A DNA stretch of 33,622 bases from an uncultured Cellvibrionales bacterium (GTDB lineage Bacteria > Pseudomonadota > Gammaproteobacteria > Pseudomonadales > Cellvibrionaceae): positions 1-33,622 of the forward strand of contig CAJWZU010000031.1 of the NCBI GenBank assembly GCA_913050115.1, in the 5' to 3' direction. Numbering within the stretch: position 1 is the stretch's first letter; the number at the start of each line of letters is the position of its first letter. The notes under the pieces were generated by a model, which saw only the letters and a list, made by a program, of their open reading frames with translations, made no database searches and had not been told where the DNA came from. Of this stretch, positions 15,988-25,672 are shown one piece after another. The position numbers and the translations under genes were made by a program.

Positions 15988-17424
15988 TTATTGCAGACTA
16001 GCTATCAACTCATCGGCATAAGTTTCCAATGCGGCCAACACCGCTAACGCGCTGCTGTCGCCCGCACGTTCGGCCCGCAACCGGGCAATACGATCACCCA
16101 GCTCAAGCCGTGCCAGAGGACCACCCGCCAACGGGTCGGTTAGGCGTGCTCGGCAAAAGCTTTGCCACTGAATACTCTCTGCCGCACTGAGTGATTGCGG
16201 ATAAAAACGACCACGGTAGCGAAATAGTAGCTCTGCCATACGCTTGTCGCGAAACGGAAAGTTCTGAGGCGACGCCAATTGCTCCGCACTGGCATCACGC
16301 ACGGCACTCAACAAAGGTTTATCACTAGTATTTAAAAATCCGTCATAAAGCATACGTTCAGGATCAGTGCGCTTAGCAAAACCACTTTCACTGTAGACCT
16401 GCTGCAACTTACCGGCAATATCGTAGCCCTGTAACTTTTTCCAGTTGGCATGACAGAGTTCGACATCCAAATTCAAACGGGCCGCAGTGCTGGAATCGAC
16501 AAGTTTAGGCGTTAGCAAGACTGGACACTTATTCATATGAATCATTTTCAATGGCAACCGCTCTACCCCTTCAGGCAAGTCTGCCGCCCGAGTAAACAAA
16601 CGCTCACGAATTTCATCGACACTAAGCTCCAACAATGGCGCTGGGTCGCAGGCGAGATTAAATACAATCACACCATTTTTATTCACTGGGTGCATGGCAA
16701 TGGGCGATACCAGTGCGGCACAACCATTGACGGCAGGAAACATCGACGAAATGTGCAGTAAGGGTTTGCGCTCCTGCACATTAATCAGCTCAGCCACATG
16801 ACGTTTATTACGCAGTTGAAACAGATAATCGTACAGTTTTGGCTGGCGCTGCTTAATCAACCGCGCCACGTCGATGGTCGCATAGACATCCGAGAGCGCA
16901 TCATGAGCCGACTCATGGGACAAACCATTGGCCACAGTGAGTTGCTCCAGCCTAAAACTGGGCGTACCGTCGGCATGGTTCGGCCACTCAATGCCTTCGG
17001 GGCGTAGAGCCCGCGTTAAGCGCACCATATCGATAATGTCCCAGCGCGAATTACCCTGCGACCACTCGCGCTCATAGGGATCGTAAAAATTTCGATAGAG
17101 GCTATAGCGAGTGACTTCATCATCAAAACGTAGCGAGTTGTAGCCAACGCCACAAGTACCCGGCTTGGATAATTCCGCCAGTACACGCTGCATAAATTCA
17201 GGTTCAGGTACACCCTCGGCCAATGCTTTTTGCGGTGTTATCCCGGTCACTAAACAGGCTTCAGGTTTAGGCAGAAAATCCCCTGTCGGCTGGCAAAAAA
17301 GCATTAGCGGCTCACCGATTATATTCAAATCTTCATCGGTGCGAATACCGGCAAATTGTGAGGGCCGGTCTATCGAGGGGTCTTCTCCCCAAGTTTCATA
17401 ATCGTGCCAATACAAACTTTTCAT
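15988..17424 (-). CDS. sbcB: Exodeoxyribonuclease I
   Basis: 3'-5' single-strand DNA exonuclease of the DnaQ fold, used in recombination and mismatch repair. ATG 17424 yields 478 residues, near the 475 of E. coli, and is preceded by CGGAAAAGCT. The upstream in-frame extension (26 residues) has no family counterpart. MKSLYWHDYETWG carries the first catalytic Asp/Glu pair. CGVGYNSLRFDDEVTRY, SRWDIIDMVRLTRALRPEGI and SHESAHDALSDVYATIDVA give ExoII, the substrate loop and the ExoIII His/Asp. The SH3-like and C-terminal helical domains follow. The carbonic anhydrase gene diverges from it about 100 bases away. Confidence 0.95.
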   Translation of the reverse strand: MKSLYWHDYETWGEDPSIDRPSQFAGIRTDEDLNIIGEPLMLFCQPTGDFLPKPEACLVTGITPQKALAEGVPEPEFMQRVLAELSKPGTCGVGYNSLRFDDEVTRYSLYRNFYDPYEREWSQGNSRWDIIDMVRLTRALRPEGIEWPNHADGTPSFRLEQLTVANGLSHESAHDALSDVYATIDVARLIKQRQPKLYDYLFQLRNKRHVAELINVQERKPLLHISSMFPAVNGCAALVSPIAMHPVNKNGVIVFNLACDPAPLLELSVDEIRERLFTRAADLPEGVERLPLKMIHMNKCPVLLTPKLVDSSTAARLNLDVELCHANWKKLQGYDIAGKLQQVYSESGFAKRTDPERMLYDGFLNTSDKPLLSAVRDASAEQLASPQNFPFRDKRMAELLFRYRGRFYPQSLSAAESIQWQSFCRARLTDPLAGGPLARLELGDRIARLRAERAGDSSALAVLAALETYADELIASLQ

Positions 17425-17525
17425 AGCTTTTCCGAATAAAATAACTATGCCAACTCTAGCACAGGATTTTATCAATCCGCGACTCGCGGTATACTGCACC
17501 ACATTAATATTTTACCGGGGGTAAT

Positions 17526-18170
17526 ATGACTCAACTCACTGATCTGTTCGAGAACAACTTGGCTTGGTCTGAAGCCATTAAAAAAGAAGACCCCAACTTT
17601 TTTAGCAAACTGTCGCAACAGCAATCACCGAAATATCTATGGATTGGCTGCTCCGATAGCCGCGTACCGGCCAACCAATTACTGGGTCTATTGCCGGGCG
17701 ACATATTCGTACACCGCAATATTGCCAATGTGGTGGTGCACACCGACCTCAACTGTCTGTCTGTACTCGCCTATGCCGTGCAGGTACTCAAGGTTAAACA
17801 CATCATTGTTACCGGACACTATGGCTGCGGTGGCATAGCGGCGGCGATGGAAAATGAGTCTGTGGGGTTGATCGATCACTGGCTGCGCAATGTGCGCGAT
17901 GTCTACTACCACCAGCAAGCAGAATTCGCCGATATCACCGATAAACAAGATCGAGTTAACCGCCTCTGCGAACTTAATGTCGCCAGCTCAGTCGCTAATA
18001 TCGCTCATACCTCAACCGTGCAACAAGCCTGGAAAGACGGTCAAGATTTAACCATTCACGGTTATATTTACAATATTCACGACGGACTACTAAAGCAGCT
18101 GATACCCGACGTTGTTGGCGTAGAACAGATCCCAGAACAATACCGTTTAAAATTGAAGCCGAGTCTCTAA
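17526..18170 (+). CDS. can: Beta-class carbonic anhydrase
   Basis: Zinc enzyme interconverting CO2 and bicarbonate in the cytoplasm; 214 residues. Zinc ligands and the dyad are at the same numbers as in E. coli Can: Cys42 and Asp44-Arg46 in [11 protein letters not shown], and His98 and Cys101 in [19 protein letters not shown] and [16 protein letters not shown] complete the family pattern. ACCGGGGGTAAT precedes the ATG. TATACT about 40 bases upstream may be its -10 element. The gene converges with the pterin dehydratase gene, the two stop regions overlapping by four bases. Confidence 0.96.
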   Translation: MTQLTDLFENNLAWSEAIKKEDPNFFSKLSQQQSPKYLWIGCSDSRVPANQLLGLLPGDIFVHRNIANVVVHTDLNCLSVLAYAVQVLKVKHIIVTGHYGCGGIAAAMENESVGLIDHWLRNVRDVYYHQQAEFADITDKQDRVNRLCELNVASSVANIAHTSTVQQAWKDGQDLTIHGYIYNIHDGLLKQLIPDVVGVEQIPEQYRLKLKPSL

Positions 18171-18508
18171 ACTGAAAATAACGCGTCGGTTTTAGCGGCG
18201 AGAATAAAGTCGTTACGATGTAAACCCCCTATTTTATGGGTCCAAAAACGCACCGTTACCCGGCCCCATTCAGTGGTTAAGGCGGGGTGATGATCGTAGT
18301 CTTCAGCCAACCCCCCTATGTTATTGGTAAAGGCTAAAGCTTCGATAAAGTTTTTGAACGCAAACACTTTGACCAACTGCGGTACCTCCGCAATATTTTC
18401 CACCCGCCAACCCGGCAACTGCTGCAGTAATAAACTGTATTCGCCCACATCTACTTTAGGCGCATCGGCGCGACATGCTTCACACTCTTGTTGACTAAGT
18501 TCAATCAT
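18167..18508 (-). CDS. phhB: Pterin-4a-carbinolamine dehydratase
   Basis: Small cytoplasmic enzyme that dehydrates 4a-hydroxytetrahydrobiopterin, recycling the cofactor of phenylalanine hydroxylase. In many bacteria it also has a pterin-linked role without that partner. The 113 residues carry the signature EDYDHHPAL, with paired His, and the family C-terminal block [24 protein letters not shown] near residue 31 is the usual N-terminal marker. AGAGGAC precedes the ATG. No phenylalanine hydroxylase gene is in the window, so the physiological partner is open. It overlaps the carbonic anhydrase gene tail-to-tail by four bases. Confidence 0.92.
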   Translation of the reverse strand: MIELSQQECEACRADAPKVDVGEYSLLLQQLPGWRVENIAEVPQLVKVFAFKNFIEALAFTNNIGGLAEDYDHHPALTTEWGRVTVRFWTHKIGGLHRNDFILAAKTDALFSV

Positions 18509-18605
18509 CGTACGTCCTCTTAAGCTAATATTTCAAGGTTATTACCGATCCACCTGCCATGATATTTGCGAAGGTAATAGTAACTATAGTGTATTCTAAA
18601 AATGA

Positions 18606-18632
18606 AAAACCCCAACACAGGGCTGGGGTTTT
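18606..18632 (-). terminator. Rho-independent terminator of the fumarase gene
   Basis: AAAACCCCA (18606-18614) and TGGGGTTTT (18624-18632) form a 9-bp stem. On the minus strand the hairpin is followed by T-rich sequence. It lies 39 bases beyond the fumarase stop and about 100 bases before the phhB start. Confidence 0.8.
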
Positions 18633-18670
18633 CAAATTAAATAAACCGTCTTAATAGCGTTTATTTAATC

Positions 18671-20194
18671 TTATTTTTTAAACTCTAAAATACCCTCTTC
18701 AATTTTTGCCTGCCAAATCTTTGGCCCTGTTTCATGCACAGATTCACCCTTGCTATCAACAGCCACGGTCACCGGCATATCAACGAGATCGAACTCGTAA
18801 ATAGCTTCCATACCCAGCTCTGGAAAACCCAATACCTTAGCTGATTTGATCGCTTGAGAGACCAAATAAGCAGCGCCGCCGACAGCCATCAAGTAGACAG
18901 ACTCATTGTCTTTAATGGCTTCGATGGCGGTGGGCCCACGCTCGGCCTTACCGATCATACCCAGCAAACCCGTTTCTTCTAGCATGGTGCGAGTGAACTT
19001 ATCCATGCGGGTGGCGGTAGTTGGGCCTGCTGGACCAACCACTTCATCGCCTACGGGATCAACTGGGCCAACGTAATAGATAAAACGCCCTTTCATATCC
19101 ACCGGCAGTTCTTCGCCTTTGGCGATCAAATCTATCATCTTCTTGTGTGCCGCGTCGCGACCGGTCAGCATTTTACCCGACAGCAAAATGGTCTCACCTG
19201 GCTGCCAGTCTTTAACATCCTCTTTAGTGACCGTGTTTAGGTCAACACGACGGACGCTATCGCCCACTTCCCAAGAAATTTCTGGCCACTCATCCAAACT
19301 CGGTGGCACTTGTAGGGCAGGACCGGAGCCATCCAAAGTAAAGTTGGTCAAGCGGGTAGCGGCGCAGTTGGGAATAATGGCGACGGGCTTATTGGCCGCA
19401 TGGGTTGGACAGTCTTTAATTTTTACATCGAGCACGGTAGTTAAACCGCCCAAGCCTTGGGCACCAATACCCAAATTATTGACCTTTTCCATCAACTCCA
19501 GTCGCAACTCTTCCGAGCGAGTCTGGGCTCCGCGCGCCTGTAAATCCTGAATATCAATAGGGTCGAGCAGAGCTTCTTTGGCCATCGCCAACGCCTTATC
19601 GGCGGTGCCGCCAATACCTATGCCCAAAATACCGGGCGGACACCAGCCGGCGCCCATAGCTGGGATCATTTTTAGTACCCAATCGACCACCGAGTCAGAG
19701 GGGTTGAGCATAGCAAACTTGGTCTTAGCTTCAGAGCCGCCACCTTTGGCGACCACATGCACTTCAACTTTATCGCCGGGGACAATTTTGTAAGTGATCA
19801 TGGCCGGCGTGTTGTCGCCGGTATTTTTACGTGCACCGTCGGGATCAGCTAGCACCGAGGCGCGCAAAATATTTTCAGGCAAGCCATAGGCACGACGCAC
19901 GCCCTCGTTGACAGCATCTTCCAAGCTGGTGTCAGTTTCCCACTGCACATTCATGCCTACTTTCAAAAACACACTGACGATACCGGTGTCCTGACAAATA
20001 GGACGATGACCCATGGCGCACATACGCGAGTTAATCAGAATTTGAGCAATGGCATCTTTAGCGGCTTTGTTCTGCTCTTTTTCGTAGGCCTCGGCCAAGG
20101 CTTTGATAAAATCTTTGGGATGATAGTAAGAGATATACTGCAGAGCATCGGCGATACTATCCGTTAAATCGGCTTGGCGAATAACTGTGGTCAT
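18671..20194 (-). CDS. fumA: Class I fumarate hydratase, [4Fe-4S] type
   Basis: Oxygen-sensitive TCA enzyme hydrating fumarate to malate. ATG 20194 gives 507 residues, with GAGAAG upstream; a GTG at 20227 would add 11. The cluster-binding cysteines fall where the family expects them: Cys67 in PICQDTG, Cys185 in GWCPPG and Cys277 in PNCAATR. The substrate-binding GPAGPTTATRMD and the C-terminal block VYLMAVGGAAYL are intact. Both halves (the alpha and beta subunits of two-gene forms) are fused here. A terminator follows at 18606-18632. The Fe superoxide dismutase lies 1.6 kb away, separated by a Lar-like and a coiled-coil gene. The symbol could equally be fumB in other schemes. Confidence 0.94.
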   Translation of the reverse strand: MTTVIRQADLTDSIADALQYISYYHPKDFIKALAEAYEKEQNKAAKDAIAQILINSRMCAMGHRPICQDTGIVSVFLKVGMNVQWETDTSLEDAVNEGVRRAYGLPENILRASVLADPDGARKNTGDNTPAMITYKIVPGDKVEVHVVAKGGGSEAKTKFAMLNPSDSVVDWVLKMIPAMGAGWCPPGILGIGIGGTADKALAMAKEALLDPIDIQDLQARGAQTRSEELRLELMEKVNNLGIGAQGLGGLTTVLDVKIKDCPTHAANKPVAIIPNCAATRLTNFTLDGSGPALQVPPSLDEWPEISWEVGDSVRRVDLNTVTKEDVKDWQPGETILLSGKMLTGRDAAHKKMIDLIAKGEELPVDMKGRFIYYVGPVDPVGDEVVGPAGPTTATRMDKFTRTMLEETGLLGMIGKAERGPTAIEAIKDNESVYLMAVGGAAYLVSQAIKSAKVLGFPELGMEAIYEFDLVDMPVTVAVDSKGESVHETGPKIWQAKIEEGILEFKK

Positions 20195-20590
20195 ATTTGA
20201 CTTCTCAGCGTTAGGGGAATTAATCACGGCGCATGGTTTACACCTGCATAGCGGCTATTTTACACCAATCACCGCGAGAAAAAGATAGCGGAAATTTCTT
20301 GCTTTCAACAATTGCCGGTCTAAACTAAAATTGTTATTAGATTTTAGAGGTACAGGCATCTAATGCCTTGCAGTTATACCTTTGGCGCTGAACAACAGCG
20401 CTCTGATGTGAACAAAAAAATTCAAAGCGGAGGTTCAAATCTGAACCTCGGTCAAGCAACCTTCTCGCAAAAGTTTAACCGTCCCTTAGGGTGCCAAACC
20501 CTGCCCAAATCTAATCCAAACCTCTCTCTATTGCGCTGCACTTATACAGTCGCATCGGTAAATATCATTGCGTTAAAAACTGGAGTTATT
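20195..20590. other. Intergenic region between fumarase and Lar-like gene
   Basis: About 400 bases with a plus-strand frame (20363-20590) that continues into the Lar-like gene. Its composition and lack of a ribosome-binding site make it unlikely to be translated. It contains a perfect dyad at 20430-20449 and is the probable divergent promoter region for the fumarase gene (minus) and the Lar-like gene (plus). Confidence 0.5.
20430..20449. promoter_or_regulatory. Perfect 8-bp dyad upstream of Lar-like gene
   Basis: GAGGTTCA (20430-20437) and TGAACCTC (20442-20449) around AATC. It could be an operator for a dimeric regulator or a leader-RNA hairpin. No T-run follows, so it is not a terminator. 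Confidence 0.4.
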
Positions 20591-20845
20591 ATGGCCACTC
20601 TCATTGAGCCCTGCCCGTTTTGCAATAGCGGACACCTGCACATTGCCCATCATTTGGTTTCACATTCGGTAGTGTGCCAGAACTGCAAATCAAAAGGGCC
20701 GCAGAGACGAGTATTAGAAGAGGCCGTGCTAGACTGGAATCACACTTCGCGCGTACTGCGCAGTATTCAGCGTGAAAAAGTGCGCCCAGCACACTTTAAG
20801 CCACAGCAAAGCGCCGCGGCTAATAGTGAGCGTTTGATAAATTAG
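20591..20845 (+). CDS. Lar-like small zinc-ribbon protein
   Basis: Protein of 84 residues with a four-cysteine zinc ribbon: PCPFC near residue 8, then VVCQNCKSKGP, EEAVLDWNH and a basic tail. The CPFC...C-x2-C-x3-GP...EEA-x-x-WN layout is that of the Lar restriction-alleviation family, small proteins mostly found on prophages and plasmids (e.g. Rac). Here no phage genes are near, so a chromosomal role is possible. ATG 20591 is chosen because GGAG (20582-20585) is spaced five bases upstream. The longer frame from 20363 lacks a ribosome-binding site. Function beyond zinc binding is inferred only from the family name. Confidence 0.75.
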   Translation: MATLIEPCPFCNSGHLHIAHHLVSHSVVCQNCKSKGPQRRVLEEAVLDWNHTSRVLRSIQREKVRPAHFKPQQSAAANSERLIN

Positions 20846-20864
20846 CTAACTATATACAGAAAGT

Positions 20865-21677
20865 TTACTGTGAGCCGGCGCGCTTTTTAAGTTCGCCCAG
20901 CTCGCGATTCATACGCACACGATAGGCGTCGATGGCTTCGATGGCCTCCTCGTTATTTTTAACACGTGCCCCCCAGTCGTTGCGAAGACGAGCCAGATCA
21001 GCATTAGCCTTGTTAGCTTTGTCGACGGTATCCTGCAGGCGAATACGCTGCACATCTAAATTTTTCAATGCTTCGTCGATACGTACAGAGTCATCACTGG
21101 TAAGTTTCTTTAAACTGGCCAACTGTAGCTTGTGAGTATCTGCCAATGTTTGAGCTGACTTACTCGCTTTAGTGGCCGCTTTAGCCTGCTTTTCAGTCTT
21201 AGCCAACTGACTGCTGTTGGTTTTAATAGTGTTGCTATTGGCTTTTATAGTCTTGCGATTGGTGTCATAAGACACGCCCCACAGTTTACGAATTTCTGCA
21301 TCGGCCCACTTTAACTTCGCGCTAATCGCCTCCACCGACTGGTTCGACTCTTCATTGCTAAAATCTAAGCGGCTCTCCAATGCTTGCAGGCGCGTATCGG
21401 CACTCAGCAACAAGGTCTCGGTCTGTTGCAGCTGCCAAGCCAGATAACCGCTACCAGAGGTTGCTGCAATCGCTACTACCAGTGCTAACCCCGCAACAAT
21501 ACCACCGGCCGGCTTAGGCTGATGTACAGGCATTGGCCGCGCCTTGCTAGCTTTGGTCGCTTTAGTAGAAGGCGAGGCAGATTTTACAGGATTAGCTGCA
21601 AACTTAGCCTGACGCGCAGGTGTCGCGAGATCTTGATCGAGGGCGCCAACGGTTAAAGTGGGTTCTTTGCGTTCCAT
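20865..21677 (-). CDS. Membrane-anchored coiled-coil protein, unknown function
   Basis: 270 residues from ATG 21677, which has AAGG six bases upstream; a TTG at 21698 is less likely. Order: a cytoplasmic, Lys/Ala/Pro-rich basic segment (about 1-57), one membrane helix (GGIVAGLALVVAIAATSGSG, near 58-77), then a long periplasmic coiled coil rich in Ala, Lys, Asn and Gln to the end (RLQALESRLDF, IRKLWGVSYDTNRKTI, NSNTIKTNSSQL, AKAATKASKSAQTL). The IRKLWGVSYDTNRK block is the most distinctive part. Similar proteins occur in other Gammaproteobacteria as 'hypothetical' or 'chromosome segregation ATPase-like', but there is no ATPase motif here. It lies 128 bases beyond the sodB stop on the same strand, separated by the 21741-21785 terminator. 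Confidence 0.75.
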   Translation of the reverse strand: MERKEPTLTVGALDQDLATPARQAKFAANPVKSASPSTKATKASKARPMPVHQPKPAGGIVAGLALVVAIAATSGSGYLAWQLQQTETLLLSADTRLQALESRLDFSNEESNQSVEAISAKLKWADAEIRKLWGVSYDTNRKTIKANSNTIKTNSSQLAKTEKQAKAATKASKSAQTLADTHKLQLASLKKLTSDDSVRIDEALKNLDVQRIRLQDTVDKANKANADLARLRNDWGARVKNNEEAIEAIDAYRVRMNRELGELKKRAGSQ

Positions 21678-21740
21678 AGTAGACCTTATATTCAACAACT
21701 GCTTGAGCGCAGTTATACCAAGAATATGGCGTAATAGGCA

Positions 21741-21785
21741 GCAGAAACTAAAAAGCCACCCAAAGGGTGGCTTTTTAGTTTCTGC
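21741..21785 (-). terminator. Strong bidirectional terminator after sodB
   Basis: A perfect 21-bp stem, from GCAGAAACTAAAAAGCCACC (21741-21760, plus C) to its complement (21765-21785), with a three-base loop. The T-rich half lies within the stem on both strands. It separates sodB from the coiled-coil gene. Confidence 0.85.
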
Positions 21786-21804
21786 TCTGGGAATTAATTA
21801 AAGC

Positions 21805-22386
21805 TTAAGCAAAGTTAGCGTTTACGAAGTCCCAGTTTACGAGTTTCCAGAACGCAGCCATGTAATCAGGGCGAACGTTGCGGAAGTCAACATAGTAAGC
21901 ATGTTCCCACAAATCGACGGTCAACAACGGGGTAACGCTGTCGTCAGTCAAAGGGGTAGAAGCATTGGAAGTGTTAACAATGTCCAGAGTGCCGTCGGCT
22001 TTTTTCACTAACCAAGTCCAAGAAGAACCGAAGTTATTGATCGCAGAGGCAGTAAACGCTTCAGCGAACTTTTCGAAAGAACCAAAAGAGGCATTAATCG
22101 CATCAGCGATCGGGCCAGTGGCTGCGCCGCCGCCATTAGGGCTTAAGCTATTCCAGTAAAAGGTGTGGTTCCAGATTTGAGCGGCATTATTAAATACGCC
22201 ACCATCAGATGACTTAACAATCTCTTCTAAGCTTTTTTCAGCAAAATCCGTACCTTCAATCAGGCCATTAAGCTTCACAACGTAAGTGTTGTGATGCTTG
22301 CCGTAGTGAAACGACAGAGTCTCAGCAGAGATATGTGGCTCGAGGGCATCCTGAGCGTAAGGCAGTGCAGGCAAAGTAATCGCCAT
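21805..22386 (-). CDS. sodB: Iron superoxide dismutase
   Basis: Cytoplasmic superoxide dismutase, 193 residues. Metal ligands are His27 ([13 protein letters not shown]), His74 (IWNHTFYW), and Asp158 and His162 ([11 protein letters not shown]). Gln70 in [11 protein letters not shown] is the residue position typical of Fe rather than Mn enzymes. AGGAG lies close upstream of the ATG. A terminator follows at 21741-21785. The groL terminator at 22499-22531 insulates it from upstream transcription, so it has its own promoter in 22390-22500. I found no clear Fur box there. Confidence 0.96.
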   Translation of the reverse strand: MAITLPALPYAQDALEPHISAETLSFHYGKHHNTYVVKLNGLIEGTDFAEKSLEEIVKSSDGGVFNNAAQIWNHTFYWNSLSPNGGGAATGPIADAINASFGSFEKFAEAFTASAINNFGSSWTWLVKKADGTLDIVNTSNASTPLTDDSVTPLLTVDLWEHAYYVDFRNVRPDYMAAFWKLVNWDFVNANFA

Positions 22387-22498
22387 GAGTATTCTCCTAT
22401 TTTTTATAAAGTGCGCTTGCGCGCGCCTAACTAATCAAATTCGGTATTGGTAGCTTCTAATAATAGGCCACCTAATTATTATGTTGGGATTATATAAC

Positions 22499-22531
22499 AA
22501 AAAAAACCCTAACACTGTTAGGGTTTTTTTT
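22499..22531 (-). terminator. Bidirectional terminator between groL and sodB
   Basis: CCCTAACA (22507-22514) and TGTTAGGG (22516-22523) make a perfect stem flanked by A8 (22499-22506) and T8 (22524-22531). It would end groSL transcription on the minus strand. Confidence 0.9.
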
Positions 22532-22561
22532 GCAGAATCAGCGATAAATCGATGATGTCAT

Positions 22562-22686
22562 ATTTTTCATTCCAGATTGCTCGTGAGTGGTTCTGAGGCA
22601 AGGCGAAAAATGTGAGTTTGCGCATTGCAAATGATCATATTTCAACGCTGCCTCAGGAACTCTCACGGGCTAGATGGGATGAAAAA

Positions 22687-22687
<1 letters not shown>
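22562..22687. repeat. Long palindromic intergenic element at the groL 3' end
   Basis: The outer arms pair from ATTTTTCATTCCAGATTGC (22562-22580) through TCGTGAGTGGTTCTGAGGCA (22581-22600) with the complement ending ATGAAAAAT at 22679-22687. By eye about 31 of 39 arm positions match. Inside is a second hairpin, TTTGC-GCATT-GCAAA (22617-22631). This long imperfect palindrome with an inner loop is the architecture of ERIC/IRU-type intergenic repeats, though the sequence is not E. coli ERIC. Its right end touches the groL stop codon (22687-22689). Confidence 0.75.
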
Positions 22688-24369
<1,682 letters not shown>

Positions 24370-24383
24370 TCATTAATCGAGCC

Positions 24384-24677
24384 TTACGCGTCGATCACAC
24401 CGTAAATGTCGCCTTCGCTGAGGATAATTAGATCTTCGCCATCAATGTTGATGGTATTGCTGTCGGCGTAGCGACCAAAAACCACCTGATCGCCAACGCT
24501 AACACTCAGCGCACGCAGCTCACCGCTGTCTAATGGCTTACCGGTTCCCACAGCGATAACTTCACCCTGATTGGGTTTCTCTTTAGCCGCACCGGACAAA
24601 ATGATGCCACCGGCAGTAGTCTCTTCTTCTTCCTTGCGGCGAACCACAACGCGATCATGTAGGGGACGGATTTTCAT
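24384..24677 (-). CDS. groS: Co-chaperonin GroES
   Basis: Heptameric lid of the GroEL cavity. ATG 24677 gives the standard 97 residues starting [14 protein letters not shown], with GGAG upstream; a TTG at 24692 is an unneeded extension. The mobile loop ([13 protein letters not shown]) and the C-terminal block [20 protein letters not shown] are intact. It is the first gene of the groSL operon. The heat-shock promoter ends about 100 bases before the start. Confidence 0.97.
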   Translation of the reverse strand: MKIRPLHDRVVVRRKEEEETTAGGIILSGAAKEKPNQGEVIAVGTGKPLDSGELRALSVSVGDQVVFGRYADSNTINIDGEDLIILSEGDIYGVIDA

Positions 24678-24781
24678 CGAGTCTTGCTCCAATTAAGCAG
24701 TGTTATACAATTAGACGGGCGCGGCCCGTATAGATAATCAGTCTCTAGCTCGCGGCTAAAGCTATGAATAAGTGAGTATGG

Positions 24782-24809
24782 ATATAGGGCCAAGGAGGCC
24801 CCTTTTCAA
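24782..24809 (-). promoter_or_regulatory. Sigma-32 heat-shock promoter of groSL
   Basis: On the minus strand TTGAAA (24809-24804) and CCCTATAT (24789-24782) are separated by 14 bases, matching the CTTGAAA / CCCCATNT sigma-32 pattern. Transcription would begin near 24775, about 98 bases before groS. The spacer holds a GGGCC-AAGGA-GGCCC dyad (24787-24801), which could be a fxsA terminator stem or a regulator site. No CIRCE (HrcA) operator is visible. Confidence 0.7.
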
Positions 24810-24833
24810 TAGCCCAGCGCCAAATAGTAAAAT

Positions 24834-25307
24834 TTAATCGTCTTTTTTACATTCGCCTTCAATAACATCGGGGCGCTTAGTGGCAGAAGACGCTTGATGG
24901 TCGAACGTTTGGCCGCCCTGAAAGTTGCCACTAAACTGCGTCTGAGCCGCACCGCGCATTTGCATACGCTTCAATACGCCGCCCACTAACAGCTGACGCA
25001 GGCCGGGTATTAAGCAAAAAAAACCAAAAGAATCGGTAATAAAACCGGGCGTTAACAACAGTGCGCCGCCCACCGCTAGGCACATACCCTCGGCCATCTC
25101 CTTCGCGGGCATCTGCCCTTGTGCCATACGCTGCTGGGCACGCTGCAAAGTAGCCATACCTTGATGGCGCAGCAAAGTAAAACCGATCATGGCGGTTAGC
25201 AACACTAAGGCAACGGTATTGAATGCACCTATCTCACCGCCAACCTCAATCAGCAGCCACATTTCTAATATCGGAAGAACAATAAACAACAAGGGGAATA
25301 GACGCAC
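24834..25307 (-). CDS. fxsA: FxsA family inner-membrane protein
   Basis: FxsA-type membrane protein; in E. coli its overproduction relieves exclusion of phage T7 by the F plasmid, and its native role is unknown. The 157 residues begin with a hydrophobic helix (RLFPLLFIVLPILEMWLLIE), then FNTVALVLLTAMIGFTLLRH, the QRMAQGQMPAKEMAEG loop and GGALLLTPGFITDSFGFFCL. The tail is hydrophilic. The start is GTG 25307, with GAGAGG five bases upstream. A gene order of fxsA immediately before groSL is common in Pseudomonas and relatives, and it supports the call. A heat-shock promoter separates it from groS. Confidence 0.92.
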   Translation of the reverse strand: MRLFPLLFIVLPILEMWLLIEVGGEIGAFNTVALVLLTAMIGFTLLRHQGMATLQRAQQRMAQGQMPAKEMAEGMCLAVGGALLLTPGFITDSFGFFCLIPGLRQLLVGGVLKRMQMRGAAQTQFSGNFQGGQTFDHQASSATKRPDVIEGECKKDD

Positions 25308-25672
25308 AGCGGCCTCTCAAATAAGAATTGATAAACCTTAGATGGAGGCACGGGGCCAAAGTTCAAGATAATGTCGCTAAAAGCGGCATTATGAGGAATT
25401 GAAATTTTTCCGACGACGCGCCCAAACTGCCGTTGTAAGGCGTGGATTTTGTGCGAAGACTAGGAGGCATGACCGCCATGGACGGCGGAAATGCCGGTTT
25501 TACATCGTTACAGGGAAGTAACTTATTAGAACAATGCATGGAGCAATTGTCGGGGAGCAAAAACCGGCCCAGCGCAGGGTTCATGGTCGCTCTTCTGCAT
25601 CAATGCAGCCGCGACATTCAGCTCATCCTGAGCATCCAAAGCCACGACGACATCATCGTGCAAAAGACGCCC
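25308..25672. other. Intergenic region between fxsA and the DUF481 gene
   Basis: Holds a hairpin, ATAATGTCGC-TAAAA-GCGGCATTAT (25368-25392), and the second copy of the double-hairpin repeat (25471-25568). Short frames here have no ribosome-binding sites or coding character. No clear promoter for fxsA stands out. Confidence 0.6.
25471..25568. repeat. Double-hairpin intergenic repeat, copy B
   Basis: The core GACCGCCATGGACGGCGG (25471-25488), then AAATGCCGGTTTT, recurs from copy A at 6616-6666. The partner arm GAGCAAAAACCGGC lies at 25555-25568. Between the arms is an extra ~45 bases absent from copy A, itself containing a small hairpin, GTTAC-AGGGAA-GTAAC. This suggests a larger family member or an insertion into the loop. 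Confidence 0.75.

Noticed and set aside
18167-18170. Overlap of carbonic anhydrase and dehydratase genes as a fusion or error
   Set aside because: They converge tail-to-tail and a four-base overlap of stop regions is common.
20363-20590. N-terminal extension of the Lar-like protein
   Set aside because: It lacks a ribosome-binding site, would add residues unlike the family, and contains the dyad; ATG 20591 has an ideal one.
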